Positions 38,301 to 46,467 are shown, counted from the stretch's first letter. The stretch: 64,000 nt of DNA from Nostoc sp. TH1S01 (GCA_018993265.1 JAGKSW010000109.1:1-64000); one strand, 5' to 3'. A program made the numbers and translations. The notes: generated by a model not told the origin, from the sequence alone.

Positions 38301-40101
38301 CATCTTGTAGCATGAAGCTTATACGCTCTTGGGGATACTCTGGGTCAATTGGCACATAAGCACCACCTGCCTTGAGAATACCCAACACTCCTATAATCAT
38401 TGAGAGCGATCGCTCTACACACAATCCAACCAGGGTATCTGGTTTGACACCCAAAGATTGCAAGTAGTGCGCCAAAGAGTTAGCACAACAGTTTAATTCG
38501 CGGTATGTAAGTTGTTGATTGTCAAATACAACTGCTACAGCATCGGGAGTACGTTCTACCTGCTCCTCAAATAACTTATGGATACACTGATGGGCAGGAT
38601 AATCAGCCTGAGTATTGTTCCACTCTATTAATAACTGATGTTGCTCTGGTTGTGTTAGCAGTGGTAAAAGGGAAATCCTCTCCTGTGGGTTAGCAACAAT
38701 ACCTTCCAACAAAGTGACAAAATGCCCTGCCATCCGAGTAATTGTAGCTTCCTCAAATAAGTCAGAGTTATATTCTAAACTTGCACTTAACCCTCGTTCA
38801 CTCTCTGTTATCGACAAGGTTAAATCATATTTAGCTGTCGAGTTTTCTATTTCTAAACGAGTTAGAGATAAGCCGGGTAATTCCAATTTTCCAGGTGGCG
38901 TATTCTGCAAAATGAACATTACCTGAAATAAAGGAGAGTAGCTGAGGTTTCTTTCTGGTTGCAAAGCTTCTACTACTTTCTCAAACGGCACATCTTGGTG
39001 AGAGTAGGCTTCCATTGCTACTTGGCGTACTCTTTGCAGTAACTCCCAAAAGCTGGGATTTCCAGAAACATCTGTACGCAACACCAAAATATTGACAAAA
39101 AAGCCGATGAGAGATTCTATTTCACTACGGTTGCGGTTGGCTATTGGAGAACCGACGAGAATATCTTGTTGATTGCTGTAGCGCGATAGTAAGATGACGA
39201 AGCCAGTCAGCAAAGTCATAAATAAGGTTGCGCCTGACTTTTCACTGAGGCTTTTGAGTTTTTGAGTCAGATGCTCATCTATCTGAAAGTGTTTAGTGCC
39301 ACCACGGTTTGTGGGTATGGGCGGACGCACTCGGTCGGTCGGAAGTTCTAAGAGGGGAGGTGCGTCTGCTAGTTGTTGCTTCCAGTAATCCAGTTGAGTA
39401 TCCATGACTTGACCTTGCAGCCATTGTCTCTGCCAAACAGCAAAGTCTGCATACTGGATGGACAATTCAGTTAATGGAGAAGGTTTACCAGTTAAAAAAG
39501 CTGTGTACAAGGCTGTCAGCTCACGCCATAAAACACCTTCAGACCAACCATCAAAAGCGATATGGTGAACACTCAAGAGTAGCAGATATTCCCGATCGCC
39601 TAGTTGCACTAAAGAAGACCGCAACAATCCTTGTGTTAAGTCAAAGGGTTGTTGCACTTCGTTTTTAACGAGTTGCAAAACTTGAGTTTCTTTTTCTCTG
39701 TCAGGAAGTGCCTGAAGATTCACTACGGGTAAGGTCAAGTTGAGGCTAGGCGCAATTACTTGAACAGTATTGTTTTGTGAAGCTAAAAAGTTAGTCCGCA
39801 AGATTTCGTGGCGTTGAATAATTGCGTTGAGACTATCTTCTAATACAGGAATGTTCAGCAAACCCTTGAGGCGAAAAGCAAAAGAGACATTATAAGTTGA
39901 GCTATCTTGCTGTAACTGATAAAGGAACCATAACCTTTCTTGAGAAAAAGACAAAGGCGGGTGTTCATTCCGCAATGCAGGTACTAAAGCTGGAGCTTGA
40001 TTCTGGAGATCGAGAATGCTGGCGATCGCTTGCCAGAAATCTTCTCCTGTTTTTTCTGACTTGTTTGGTTCTATGGAGTTTATTTCAGCAGAGTAGCTCA
40101 T
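32335..40101 (-). CDS. Two-module non-ribosomal peptide synthetase with N-methyltransferase
   Basis: 2,588 residues. Domain order with approximate positions of key motifs: condensation (HHIAFDG, 179), adenylation (TSGSTGKPKG, 652), carrier (GGHSL, 1050), condensation (HHIASDG, 1245), adenylation (1722) interrupted after the A8 region by a methyltransferase (VLEIGCGTG, 2096), carrier (GGHSL, 2528). Codes read by eye: first A domain DVQFIAHVVK, proline-like; second DAFFLGVTFK, a branched aliphatic code, most like Ile. The methyltransferase position is that of peptide N-methyltransferases. A C domain at the very start means it receives an acyl group in trans, presumably 4-hydroxybenzoyl from the free carrier encoded 50 bp upstream. 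It is closely followed by the next NRPS (TGAGCATG), so the two are translated together. Confidence 0.92.
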   Translation of the reverse strand: MSYSAEINSIEPNKSEKTGEDFWQAIASILDLQNQAPALVPALRNEHPPLSFSQERLWFLYQLQQDSSTYNVSFAFRLKGLLNIPVLEDSLNAIIQRHEILRTNFLASQNNTVQVIAPSLNLTLPVVNLQALPDREKETQVLQLVKNEVQQPFDLTQGLLRSSLVQLGDREYLLLLSVHHIAFDGWSEGVLWRELTALYTAFLTGKPSPLTELSIQYADFAVWQRQWLQGQVMDTQLDYWKQQLADAPPLLELPTDRVRPPIPTNRGGTKHFQIDEHLTQKLKSLSEKSGATLFMTLLTGFVILLSRYSNQQDILVGSPIANRNRSEIESLIGFFVNILVLRTDVSGNPSFWELLQRVRQVAMEAYSHQDVPFEKVVEALQPERNLSYSPLFQVMFILQNTPPGKLELPGLSLTRLEIENSTAKYDLTLSITESERGLSASLEYNSDLFEEATITRMAGHFVTLLEGIVANPQERISLLPLLTQPEQHQLLIEWNNTQADYPAHQCIHKLFEEQVERTPDAVAVVFDNQQLTYRELNCCANSLAHYLQSLGVKPDTLVGLCVERSLSMIIGVLGILKAGGAYVPIDPEYPQERISFMLQDAQVSILLTQQQLIEKLPQHQAQLVCLDSDWQDICQSSQDNLITDVQANNLAYVIYTSGSTGKPKGVAMNQLALNNLILWQLQNNTISTGAKTLQFAPISFDVSFQEMFSTWYSGGTLFLITEELRRDPVALLDFLQEKAVERLFVPFVALQQLAQVAVSSGIVNSDLREIITAGEQLQTTGAISQWLSKLSNCTLHNHYGPSESHVVTTFTLSDSVDTWPLLPPIGRPIGNTQIYILDKYLQPVPICVPGELYIGGVSLARGYLNRPELTEDKFILNPFDGTAEGKLYKTGDLARYLPDGNIEYLGRIDNQVKIRGFRIELGEIETLLNHHDDVQVSTVIVREDSPGQKQLVAYIVPQKEDIPTSSELRQFMKAKLPDYMIPSAFVILEALPLTPSGKVNRRALPAPDLISEIADQFVAPRNPIEEKLALIWSQVLRLEKVGIHDNFFEIGGHSLLATQVISRLPEAFGISLPLRSLFASPTVASLSEVILNELQTGSGLKLPAIAPISSKKDIPLSWAQERLWFLHQLEGESGAYTMPFAMRLIGNLNIKALESAIGAMVQRHEVLRTRFEIKNDQPVQIIDPNINITLPVVDLQNAADPTKQAKQLAIKEAYKPFDLAKDPVLRVKMWQVASDEYILLIAIHHIASDGWSIGVLNRELSAHYRAITTDSAVELPELPVQYADFTLWQRQWLTIEVLERQLSYWKQQLAGAPPLLELPTDRPRPAIQTFRGGTERFQLDASLTFALRQLSHKSGTTLFMTLLAGFVVLMSRYSGQKDLVVGSPIANRNRKEIEGLIGFFVNTLALRFDLSPEMTLQVLLEQVRQVTQNAYEHQDLPFEILVEQLQLERNLDRNPLVQVMFALQNAPTNPWDLPGLSVEKMPWGLDAVRFDLEVHLWEVSEGLEGFCYYSTDLFDAATIARMMQHFQNLLTAIIANPEQPVSQLPLLTPQERQQLLVEWNTTQTDYPSDQCIHDLFAAQVEPNSNAIAVVFGEQKLTYQELNAQANQLAHYLQKLGVKPGVLVGICVERSVSAIVGLLAILKAGGAYVPLDTEYPKERLAFIIEDTQLSLLLTTQKLADVLPQHQARVVCFDTDAEAIAQESKQNPTTKVTPDNIAYVIYTSGSTGKPKGVAVHHRAVNRLVINTNYINIEPTDVIAQASNYAFDAATFEIWGALLNGARLVGVSKELALSPREFTSFLRSQGITVLFLTTALFNQIAQEVPYAFGSLKHLLFGGEAVDVKWVKEVLKNGAPQRLLHVYGPTENTTFSSWHLVENVSEDATTIPIGRPIANTQIYLLDPQLQPVGVGVPGEIYIGGDGLAKEYLNQPKLTVQKFIPSHFDNSKLYKTGDKARYLSDGNIEFLGRIDYQVKIRGFRIELGEIETVLNQHPLLQESVVVVREDTPGDKRLVAYLVPVLHRQTLPGEVVQWQSEYVSDWQTLYEQLYSQNQTTDDLTFNIAGWNSSYTKQPIPEREMQEWVESTTSRIKANVPQRVLEIGCGTGLLLSRLAPNCQQYWGTDYSIAAIQHVEQICSNLEGLDHVRLLHQLADNFDGIPQGNFDTVILNSIIQYFPSVEYLLQVIEGAMKAIAPQAKIFVGDVRSLPLLEQYHTAVQFFQAADERTIEQWQQQANQSMAAEEELVIDPGFFIALQTRFPQIGWVEIQPKRGYAQNELTQFRYDVTLHVGTSVQARVVPWLNWQLDKLSFSQIQHQLHKEQPELLGIRRVPNQRLQQALQIWQWLENPPAVETVGQLRQFLAQQPTAGVNPEQFYQLGQQLGYTVHLSWWESSQDGCYDVVFCRDEKAEKKSPLPPAFWDSSAITTKPWTEYTNNPLYGKLVQKLVPQVREYIQQKLPDYMVPQAFVVLNALPLTPNGKIDRRALPTPDTATRNLSTGFVLPRSPIEAQLAQIWSQVLGVERIGVNDNFFELGGHSLLATQVLSEINSTFGLDLSIQIMFESPTVAGIAAYIEVVDLVTQNLSTKEVSSEIVEF

Positions 40102-40151
40102 TGTAGTCTTTTTACTTTATGTTTTTAGGGATATATTGTAGTTTCTAAAAA

Positions 40152-40406
40152 TTATTGACCTTGCTTTTCATTAATTAGCTTTACAATAGTTGCTACGCTT
40201 TGAAAATTCTCTGCATTAATATCAGTAGCTGCAAATTTAATGCCAAAAGTATTTTGTAGTTTGAGGACAAGTGTCATGGCATTGACAGAATCTAGCCCGA
40301 TACTAAAAAGATTGCTAGTATCTGATAAATCTTGGCTATTAAGATTGGGTAAAACGCTTAAGACAATGTTTTTAATTTTTTGTTCAGTTAAATCAAGACT
40401 TTTCAT
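40152..40406 (-). CDS. Free-standing acyl/aryl carrier protein
   Basis: 84 residues with the phosphopantetheine site GLDSVNAM (Ser at about residue 48) and the four-helix carrier pattern. Its ATG overlaps the stop of the upstream ligase gene (ATGA), a sign of translational coupling. It should carry the starter acid as a thioester after the neighbouring ligase activates it, and hand it to the first condensation domain of the NRPS 50 bp downstream. With a chorismate lyase in the operon, the cargo is most likely 4-hydroxybenzoate. A fatty acid cannot be excluded by sequence. Confidence 0.88.
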   Translation of the reverse strand: MKSLDLTEQKIKNIVLSVLPNLNSQDLSDTSNLFSIGLDSVNAMTLVLKLQNTFGIKFAATDINAENFQSVATIVKLINEKQGQ

Positions 40407-41944
40407 GATCGTATAGGTTCGGATAAGTTATCAATTAAATTTTTTCTTAATACTTTCCCTAATGGGCTTTTGGGAATTTCATCACGAAATTCGATAATTT
40501 TTGGAACTTTAAAATCTGCTAATTTGTCCTTACAGTATGATAAAATATCCTTCTCATCACAAATTTGGCGATTTTGAGGTACAACAACTGCCTTAATAAT
40601 TTCTCCTGCATACAAGCCTTGGATACCAACAACAACGGCTTCTTGAACCTGATGATGAGTGAGCAGGATGTTTTCTATTTCTAGTGGATCAACTTTGTGA
40701 CCACCTGTATCAATGAAAATTTGTTTTCTACCAGTAATGTAAACACGTCCGACTTCATCTTTCTTACCTAAATCACCTGTAAAAAATGACCCATCTTTAA
40801 ATACTTGTTGATTTAGTTCTGGTTTATTACTATATCCTTGCGTCAGTGCTTCGCTTTTGATCGCTATCTCACCAACAGTTCCAGATGGAAGTTCTTTACC
40901 CGCATCATCAATAATCTTAATCTCAATATTTTTTAAAGGACATCCTACAGAATTGTAGGTGTTTTTTAAGTCTTCATCTAGATTAATCGCCACAGAACCA
41001 GCTTCTGTGCAACCGTACAGTTGTCTTACAGGAATACCAAATCTTTGAAGAAATTTATCAAAAATTTCTTTTGATAAAAAGTTACCAGCAGAAAAGCATA
41101 GCCTTGCCGTGGAAACATCAAACTGAGTGTCATCTGGTGCTTCTGCTAAAGTATTAAAAATATAAGGAACAGCAGGTAAGATACTAATCTTTTCTTTTTC
41201 TATAAGTTCTAATACCCTGGAACGTCTAAAAACAAATGGGACTTCAATTGCTTTTCCTTGATGTGAAACTTGTTCTAAAATTACCAGAGTTGCACCATTA
41301 CAAGTAGCTGCTAGTAAGCAATTTCCTAAACCATGTGCGTGATAAAGTGGCACTACACATAAAATATTATCTGTTGTAGTTATATTAGTAGTTTCAGTAA
41401 AGTTTTTAACTTCGTGATATAAATTATTTTGAGTTCTACAAACTCTCTTAGGTCTGCCTGTAGAACCAGAAGAATACTGATAAAGCACATCACCTATAAA
41501 AGTAGAGGTACTTTCCGTAATTGTTGAGTTATCTAATTCTTTGGTAAGTAAAGCAGTATCATCAAGAACAATTAATTCGATTTTTTTGTCTACTTTTGAG
41601 AGGATTTTACGACTAACTTCTACCCCATGACTATTAGTAACAATTGCACTAGCATTGCTGTCAATGATGTAATAGTTAAGTTCATCTTCTTTGAGAAAGG
41701 GATTGATCGGCAAAGCTATAGCATTTAATTTGGCAGTCGCGTAAAAGGCGATCGCAAATTCTGGAACGTTAGGTAAAATTAAAGCTATACAGTCACCTTG
41801 AGCAATACCAATTTTGCTTAATTGGATACTTAAATATGTGATACGAGTATACAGTTCTTGATAGGTAATTCTTAATTTATCGTAAACAATCGCAGTCTTA
41901 TGAGGGTATCTTTTGACAATTTCGACAAAGCTTTTTTCTAACAT
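40403..41944 (-). CDS. AMP-dependent acid ligase loading the starter unit
   Basis: 513 residues of the ANL adenylating superfamily. The phosphate-binding loop reads SSGSTGRPKR, the A5-type motif YGCTEAGS, the hinge region FTGDLGKKDEVGRVYITGRKQ and the catalytic lysine PKSPLGKVLRK near the C-terminus. All core motifs are present. Its place between a chorismate lyase and a free carrier protein, with a 4-nt overlap to the latter, indicates that it adenylates 4-hydroxybenzoate and transfers it to the carrier. By overall shape it is a benzoate/acyl-CoA-ligase-like enzyme, without the insertion typical of long-chain fatty acyl-AMP ligases as far as I can judge. Substrate assignment is inference from context. 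Confidence 0.85.
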   Translation of the reverse strand: MLEKSFVEIVKRYPHKTAIVYDKLRITYQELYTRITYLSIQLSKIGIAQGDCIALILPNVPEFAIAFYATAKLNAIALPINPFLKEDELNYYIIDSNASAIVTNSHGVEVSRKILSKVDKKIELIVLDDTALLTKELDNSTITESTSTFIGDVLYQYSSGSTGRPKRVCRTQNNLYHEVKNFTETTNITTTDNILCVVPLYHAHGLGNCLLAATCNGATLVILEQVSHQGKAIEVPFVFRRSRVLELIEKEKISILPAVPYIFNTLAEAPDDTQFDVSTARLCFSAGNFLSKEIFDKFLQRFGIPVRQLYGCTEAGSVAINLDEDLKNTYNSVGCPLKNIEIKIIDDAGKELPSGTVGEIAIKSEALTQGYSNKPELNQQVFKDGSFFTGDLGKKDEVGRVYITGRKQIFIDTGGHKVDPLEIENILLTHHQVQEAVVVGIQGLYAGEIIKAVVVPQNRQICDEKDILSYCKDKLADFKVPKIIEFRDEIPKSPLGKVLRKNLIDNLSEPIRS

Positions 41945-41999
41945 TTTCGTTTGCCACTCAATTTTTAAAACTATCCAGGCTTAAGCCAATTCTCCTCAT

Positions 42000-42554
42000 T
42001 TAAAAAATAAATCGTTCATTATCTTTAATAAAATAGGTTTCTGGAAACTTTTCCGTAATCATCATTATCGCTTGTCCCTTAGAAAAAACTCGATAAGTCC
42101 GAGAAAGCATTTTATCTTCTTTTGAGATATTAAAATAATGAAATAATTCTTCAGATGTTTCTATACCTGAATCAATTATTTCTTTAAAAGTTTCAAGTTT
42201 ATACTCTAACCAGAGCCTACCTATTGGTTCCTGCGATTCAATAAGTCTAGATTTGAATTTACTATCTAGTCTTTCAGGTATAATTATAGATTCAGCATAA
42301 ATAAAGTTATTTAAACTAATTTTACCGCGTAATAAAACTTTTCTACTCATTATTTGAGTATTTAATTCTAAATCTAAAGCAGGAATAGGCTTTGTAATTT
42401 TAATGAATTCTTCTGATAATTTAACTAATTGAATTTTTTCTAATAGATAAGCTTCTAATATTTCTGTCAATGTGCCATCAGTCGTAAGTAAAATCCTTTG
42501 AAAAGAACTTAAATTACGCGGCTCAATATTTTTGGATGTTAAGATTTTCTGCAT
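42000..42554 (-). CDS. Chorismate pyruvate-lyase (cyanobacterial/DUF98 type)
   Basis: 184 residues. The motifs FQRILLTTDGTLTEILEAYL, SRKVLLRG, FIYAESIIIPERL and EPIGRLWLEYKLETFKEI follow the cyanobacterial chorismate lyase family, whose known member makes 4-hydroxybenzoate for plastoquinone. The reaction is chorismate to 4-hydroxybenzoate plus pyruvate. As first gene of the NRPS operon, 55 bp before the ligase gene, it is best read as a dedicated starter-supply enzyme and not the housekeeping copy. The promoter region upstream bears the CTTAAC repeat array. Its AT-rich codons differ from those of the NRPS genes, as do those of the ligase and carrier genes. Confidence 0.85.
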   Translation of the reverse strand: MQKILTSKNIEPRNLSSFQRILLTTDGTLTEILEAYLLEKIQLVKLSEEFIKITKPIPALDLELNTQIMSRKVLLRGKISLNNFIYAESIIIPERLDSKFKSRLIESQEPIGRLWLEYKLETFKEIIDSGIETSEELFHYFNISKEDKMLSRTYRVFSKGQAIMMITEKFPETYFIKDNERFIF

Positions 42555-42864
42555 TTTTGATTTGAATTGATAGTTTATATAAATATTTATTTTGGCAGGA
42601 ATCTATATAAAACTCGTATATCTACCTCTAGCATCAATGCTGATAACAAGTTGCAATTAAATACAGCATTTTTTTCCTGCCTACCCTGCTTGCAAAACGG
42701 TATGAGTCATGCACACTGAACCAGAGTATTAGTCATTTGCAAAAAGTTTTATGCTTGCGTTTAGTCTGAAATTGATATTAACAATTTATTAATTTATTTA
42801 TTTATTTATTTTCTCCAAATATACAAAAAAATGATCTCACTTTTATCACTAGAACGCAATAACA

Positions 42865-42940
42865 GTTAAGACATTTAAGAAGATAGCTAAAACATTTAAT
42901 TAAGAAAATTAAGAAAATTAAGAAAGTTAAGAAAGTTAAG
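42865..42940 (-). promoter_or_regulatory. CTTAAC-type 9-bp direct-repeat operator of the NRPS operon
   Basis: On the plus strand, repeat units (G/A/T)TTAAGAnn begin at 42865 and 42874, then at 42899, 42908, 42917, 42926 and 42935. This is a gene-proximal pair, a 25-bp step and a five-unit array, all with 9-bp period. Order, orientation and the 25-bp step equal those before mdnA. The proximal pair reads CTTAAATGTCTTAAC on the coding strand. The distance to the chorismate lyase ATG is about 310 bp, so a sizeable leader is implied. The stretch 42555-42864 is very AT-rich and holds no gene. Confidence 0.7.
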
Positions 42941-42959
42941 CCGACACCGTCGAGTGGAC

Positions 42960-43320
42960 TCACCAGCACACTTGGTAGTTTATTTGGTGGTAGCGATGAG
43001 CCGGTTGCCCTTGAGATTCAATTAGAGATATGCTGAAAAACTCAGTTGATGGTCTTTCGCAGGTATGGGTAAAAGTTGGTAAATATTTGCGCGTAACTTC
43101 TAAATCAGTAATGGGGGCAAGCTCGGCAAAGATTAGGTATGAGCTAATTACTTTTAATCAGCTAGTAAAATCAATGGCAAGCGGTGAAACATTAAAACTA
43201 CTTTTAATTGGGTTAAAAATAGTGGTGATTGATGTGAGCTTAGCACGAGTGCTTTCTTCGCTCCCGCGAAATATGAAACAAGCACATTTTTATGGTGTTT
43301 CTCAAACCTATACTGTGTAA
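42960..43320 (+). pseudogene. Remnant of an IS4-family transposase N-terminus
   Basis: From about 43030 the translation reads MLKNSVDGLSQVWVKVGKY, then SKS, LVKSMAS and LKIVVID. This resembles the N-terminal part of IS4-type transposases, where the VID aspartate is the first residue of the catalytic triad. The rest of the transposase is absent and the reading ends at 43320. The part before 43030 is open in a different frame, so there are frameshifts. I take it as a dead insertion next to the NRPS promoter. A small independent gene is less likely. Confidence 0.45.
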
Positions 43321-43398
43321 CGATTTTAAAATGTGCTTGTTAAGAGAGGTCAGAATTTTTTTTATTTTCAGATCAAAACACAACCTACTTACTTTTTT

Positions 43399-43416
43399 CT
43401 TAACTGTCTTAAATTT
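43399..43416 (+). promoter_or_regulatory. CTTAAC-type repeat pair, weaker copy
   Basis: CTTAACTGT followed directly by CTTAAATTT, the same core as the proximal pair before mdnA, the NRPS operon and the TerB-like gene, here without an upstream array. It faces the AAA-like gene that starts at 43920, about 500 bp away. No other gene is seen in 43321-43919, which is AT-rich. Confidence 0.4.
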
Positions 43417-43919
43417 CCTTGATTTTTGCTTTTAGCTAAGAGAAGATAAGCTTGCAAACGATATAGCAATTGCTCTCTAGTTATTTAAAAACACATAATT
43501 TAATTCAAAGAAATTACTTTGTTCATAGAATAATGTAGTGGTTATTTATCTTTATATATCTGTTGTAAAAAATGATTAACTATATTAACTAAGTAGAATT
43601 TGACTGAGTAATTAGATGTTACATCAGTAAAAATCTCAAACTGAATATATTAAAGTTAAATTAACCACTTGATGAAGAGGGAGTAAATGCTAAAATTGAG
43701 AAAAATCGACAACATCATAAAAATTGAAAATTAGCTACTCTCTGAAGAATAAAACAGGGTTATCGCTGTTGTAAAATACAAGTAAGTATAAGATACGTGA
43801 AATTTAAACAACAGTAAAAATAATGTAAATTATAATTAAAAGTATGAGATTATTCTACATAGCTAATACTATCATTTATAAAAATAAAAACATTTTCATT
43901 TATAATGATTGACTTGATT

Positions 43920-45077
43920 ATGAGATATCAAGTCGGTGGTAGCTTGAAGTATGATGACTCTACATATATTGTCCGTCAAGCAGACGAACAACTTTATACT
44001 GGATTAAAGACGGGAAAGTTTTGTTACGTTTTCAACTGTCACCAAACAGGTAAATCATCTTTACTGCACCGAACTATTCATCGTTTAGAAAAAGAAAATT
44101 ATATATGTGTTTATCTAGATTCATTCCTATTTGGTACTAATCAAATTACACCTATACAATGGTACAAGGGTATTATTATCAGCTTGTTACATAAGTTAAA
44201 TCTGACAGAAAAGGTCAATTTTCAAAGTTGGTGGGAGCAACAATCAGAACTTGAACCTGTACAAAAACTATACAAATTTGTTGAACAGGTGTTGCTAAGA
44301 GAAGTTCAAAATAATCGCATTTTCATCTTTATCGATAATATTAATAGCCTGCTAAGTTTAAAATTTCCGGTTAAGGATTTTTTTATCTGGATGCATTACT
44401 GTTATGAACAGCAAGCACACAACCCAAGTTTTCAACGCTTGGGTTTTGCTATATTTGGTGTAGCCAGTCCATCTAACCTAATTGCCGATCGACATCGAAC
44501 TCCCTTTAATATTGGTCAAGCAATAAAGTTATCTGACTTTCAATTACATGAAGCTATGCCCTTAGTTGAAGGTTTAGAAGAAGTAGTCAGCCAGCCACAG
44601 ACAATATTGGTACATATTATTTATTGGACAAAAGGACAGCCGTTTCTCACGCAAAAGCTTTGTCAGTTAGTTGTGCAAGTTGCCTTAGAAAGTTATAAAG
44701 GAACAACTACCATACCGAACGGTACTGAAGGATATTGGATAGAACAATTAGTGCGATCGCGCATTATTCAACATTGGGAATTCCAAGATGAACCTGAACA
44801 TTTCCTTACCATAAAAAACCGCTTACTTTTTGACAAACACAAAGCAAGAAAGTTATTAAAAATTTATCAACGGATGTTACAAGTAGAAGAACTAAGGAAT
44901 AGGAACCCAATAGAGAACTTAATACCAGCCGATAATAGTGAAGAACAGACAGAACTGTTGCTATCTGGTTTAGTGGAAAATTATAACGGCTATCTGAAAG
45001 TTAAAAATCCAATTTACCGGAGTATTTTTACTCCTCAATGGGTATCAAGGCAGTTAGAAAATCTTTTCCTTTCTTGA
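43920..45077 (+). CDS. AAA-like ATPase, short paralogue with altered Walker B
   Basis: About 385 residues, taken from the ATG at 43920 ([13 protein letters not shown]) because the larger paralogue at 53428 begins the same way. Walker A reads NCHQTGKSSLL. The Walker B segment is IFIFIDNINSLL, where the paralogue has [12 protein letters not shown], so the catalytic Glu and following Asp are both Asn. The conserved tail ([25 protein letters not shown]) is present, but the coiled coil, membrane helix and WD40 repeats of the paralogue are not. It may bind nucleotide without hydrolysing it. In Nostoc such AAA-like domains belong to STAND-like signalling proteins. The role is unknown, and it could be a decoy or partner of the full-length protein. 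Confidence 0.75.
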   Translation: MRYQVGGSLKYDDSTYIVRQADEQLYTGLKTGKFCYVFNCHQTGKSSLLHRTIHRLEKENYICVYLDSFLFGTNQITPIQWYKGIIISLLHKLNLTEKVNFQSWWEQQSELEPVQKLYKFVEQVLLREVQNNRIFIFIDNINSLLSLKFPVKDFFIWMHYCYEQQAHNPSFQRLGFAIFGVASPSNLIADRHRTPFNIGQAIKLSDFQLHEAMPLVEGLEEVVSQPQTILVHIIYWTKGQPFLTQKLCQLVVQVALESYKGTTTIPNGTEGYWIEQLVRSRIIQHWEFQDEPEHFLTIKNRLLFDKHKARKLLKIYQRMLQVEELRNRNPIENLIPADNSEEQTELLLSGLVENYNGYLKVKNPIYRSIFTPQWVSRQLENLFLS

Positions 45078-45288
45078 TAAAAATTAGTAATCACAATACA
45101 TCTGTTAGATAAATTCGGCATTGTCTGTTGAATAAAATAGTATAAAGTATTGCTCATAGCTATGTTATATATAGGAATCTGACTTGATTCATGAAATTAT
45201 TTGCGTGCTGCGCTTTGCGCAGCGCAAGCGCGATAGACAGGGAGTAGGGAGTGGGAAAGAAGCCTTGTTTGGGTGTACTAATTTTTTT

Positions 45289-45310
45289 CAGAATTCAAAT
45301 ATGAGTCCTA
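45289..45310. repeat. Extra IS630-type end abutting the IS element
   Basis: Twenty-two bases (starting CAGAATTCAAATATGAG) match the right terminal repeat of the adjacent IS with two differences and lie directly against its left end. The two together form an almost perfect 44-bp palindrome centred on CCTATAGG. This implies an older copy or MITE at the same site. Confidence 0.55.
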
Positions 45311-46467
45311 TAGGACTAGTATTTGATTTCTGAAAAAGCTCCGTACATTTGAAGAGTCGCAAAATCAAAGTTAGTGTGTTGGAGAAACCACTCAAACATC
45401 CACTTGAGATGAGAAAACGAAGGAATCAAAGCACAGAAACGCCGCACCCAGGTTTTAGCTTGTAACCAAATATCCTCAATTGGGTTTTGTGATGGGCAAT
45501 TAGGAGCGAAGCGAACGCAATGAATTTTCCACTGCTCTTGAGACAAACCAAGGTTTATCTCTCCTAAAAAGTTTTGAACCAGATGTGAACGATGGTAAGA
45601 AGCACCATCCCAAAAAAGAAGTAATCGTTGGTTGGGAGACTGGTCTAATAAATAACGTAAATAATCAATCGTATTGTTTGAGTTACCGGCATTATAAGCT
45701 TTAAGAAGTAACTTGCCATCCAGATAATCAACCGCCCCGTAGTATGTCTGTTTCTCTCGTTCGTTAACGATGCCAATTGCTACTTCTTGGTCAGTTTTCC
45801 CCCAGACATAACCAGTTATGTCTCCCCATAACAGATGGCACTCATCTATTAGTAATACCCTCAGTCTTCCTGCTTTTATCTCCTCTGTGTTGCTTGCCAA
45901 CAATGTTTCAATCTGTCTTTTTTTTTCAGCTACAGCCTCTTTGTCAGCCTTTGGGTTCAAGCCAGTAGTTTTTTTCCAACTAATTCCTGCCGCATCAAAT
46001 AAATCATAATAACTCCGTTTCGATTCGTAGATGACATCATATTCAAAAGCCAATTTGTACTCCAGTTCACCCAGCTCCCAAATCTCCTTAGTTTGCAACC
46101 AACTTAATACTTCTTGTTGCTGTTCATCGCTAAGGTAACTCTTTCTACCTTTATAATTTAAGCGCAATCCGCAAATTCCATATTCCTGATAAGCCTGCTT
46201 CCAGCTTGTTATTGAACCAACAGAGACATCTAAAATTGTTTGAATTTCCTCATACTTGTAGCCTTGATAAACCAGTTTCACTGCCAAAGCTTTTCTCACT
46301 TCACGAGCATCTGGACGGCTATCTATAAATTCTTGTAATTCTGCGTTAGCGAAGCTCGCCGCAGGCATCGCCATTTCTAGATGCTGGTTTATCATTGTTC
46401 GTTATTAGACAGATACTTTTGTCCGTATTATCTCGCAGTCTTTTTCAGAAATCAAATATGATTCCTA
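45311..46467 (-). mobile_element. IS630-family insertion sequence
   Basis: The left repeat at 45313-45338 and the right repeat at 46440-46465 are inverted copies sharing ATTTGATTTCTGAAAAAG at their inner part. TA dinucleotides flank both ends, the target duplication expected for IS630/Tc1-mariner elements. A single transposase gene fills it. It appears complete and possibly active. Confidence 0.8.
45316..46395 (-). CDS. IS630-family transposase
   Basis: 359 residues. The N-terminal helix-turn-helix (YQGYKYEEIQTILDVSVGSITSWKQAY) binds the element ends. The DDE catalytic domain shows VLLIDECHLLWGD, LLLFWDGASYHRS and CPSQNPIEDIWLQAK, giving Asp, Asp and Glu of the triad in their usual contexts. 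Length is normal for the family and no frameshift is seen, although many IS630 members need one. The reading frame begins inside the right end and stops just inside the left end. Confidence 0.9.
   Translation of the reverse strand: MINQHLEMAMPAASFANAELQEFIDSRPDAREVRKALAVKLVYQGYKYEEIQTILDVSVGSITSWKQAYQEYGICGLRLNYKGRKSYLSDEQQQEVLSWLQTKEIWELGELEYKLAFEYDVIYESKRSYYDLFDAAGISWKKTTGLNPKADKEAVAEKKRQIETLLASNTEEIKAGRLRVLLIDECHLLWGDITGYVWGKTDQEVAIGIVNEREKQTYYGAVDYLDGKLLLKAYNAGNSNNTIDYLRYLLDQSPNQRLLLFWDGASYHRSHLVQNFLGEINLGLSQEQWKIHCVRFAPNCPSQNPIEDIWLQAKTWVRRFCALIPSFSHLKWMFEWFLQHTNFDFATLQMYGAFSEIKY

Noticed and set aside
43030-43320. Stand-alone 96-residue gene
   Set aside because: Its residues fit the N-terminal part of an IS4-type transposase, it lacks the rest, and related sequence upstream is in another frame.
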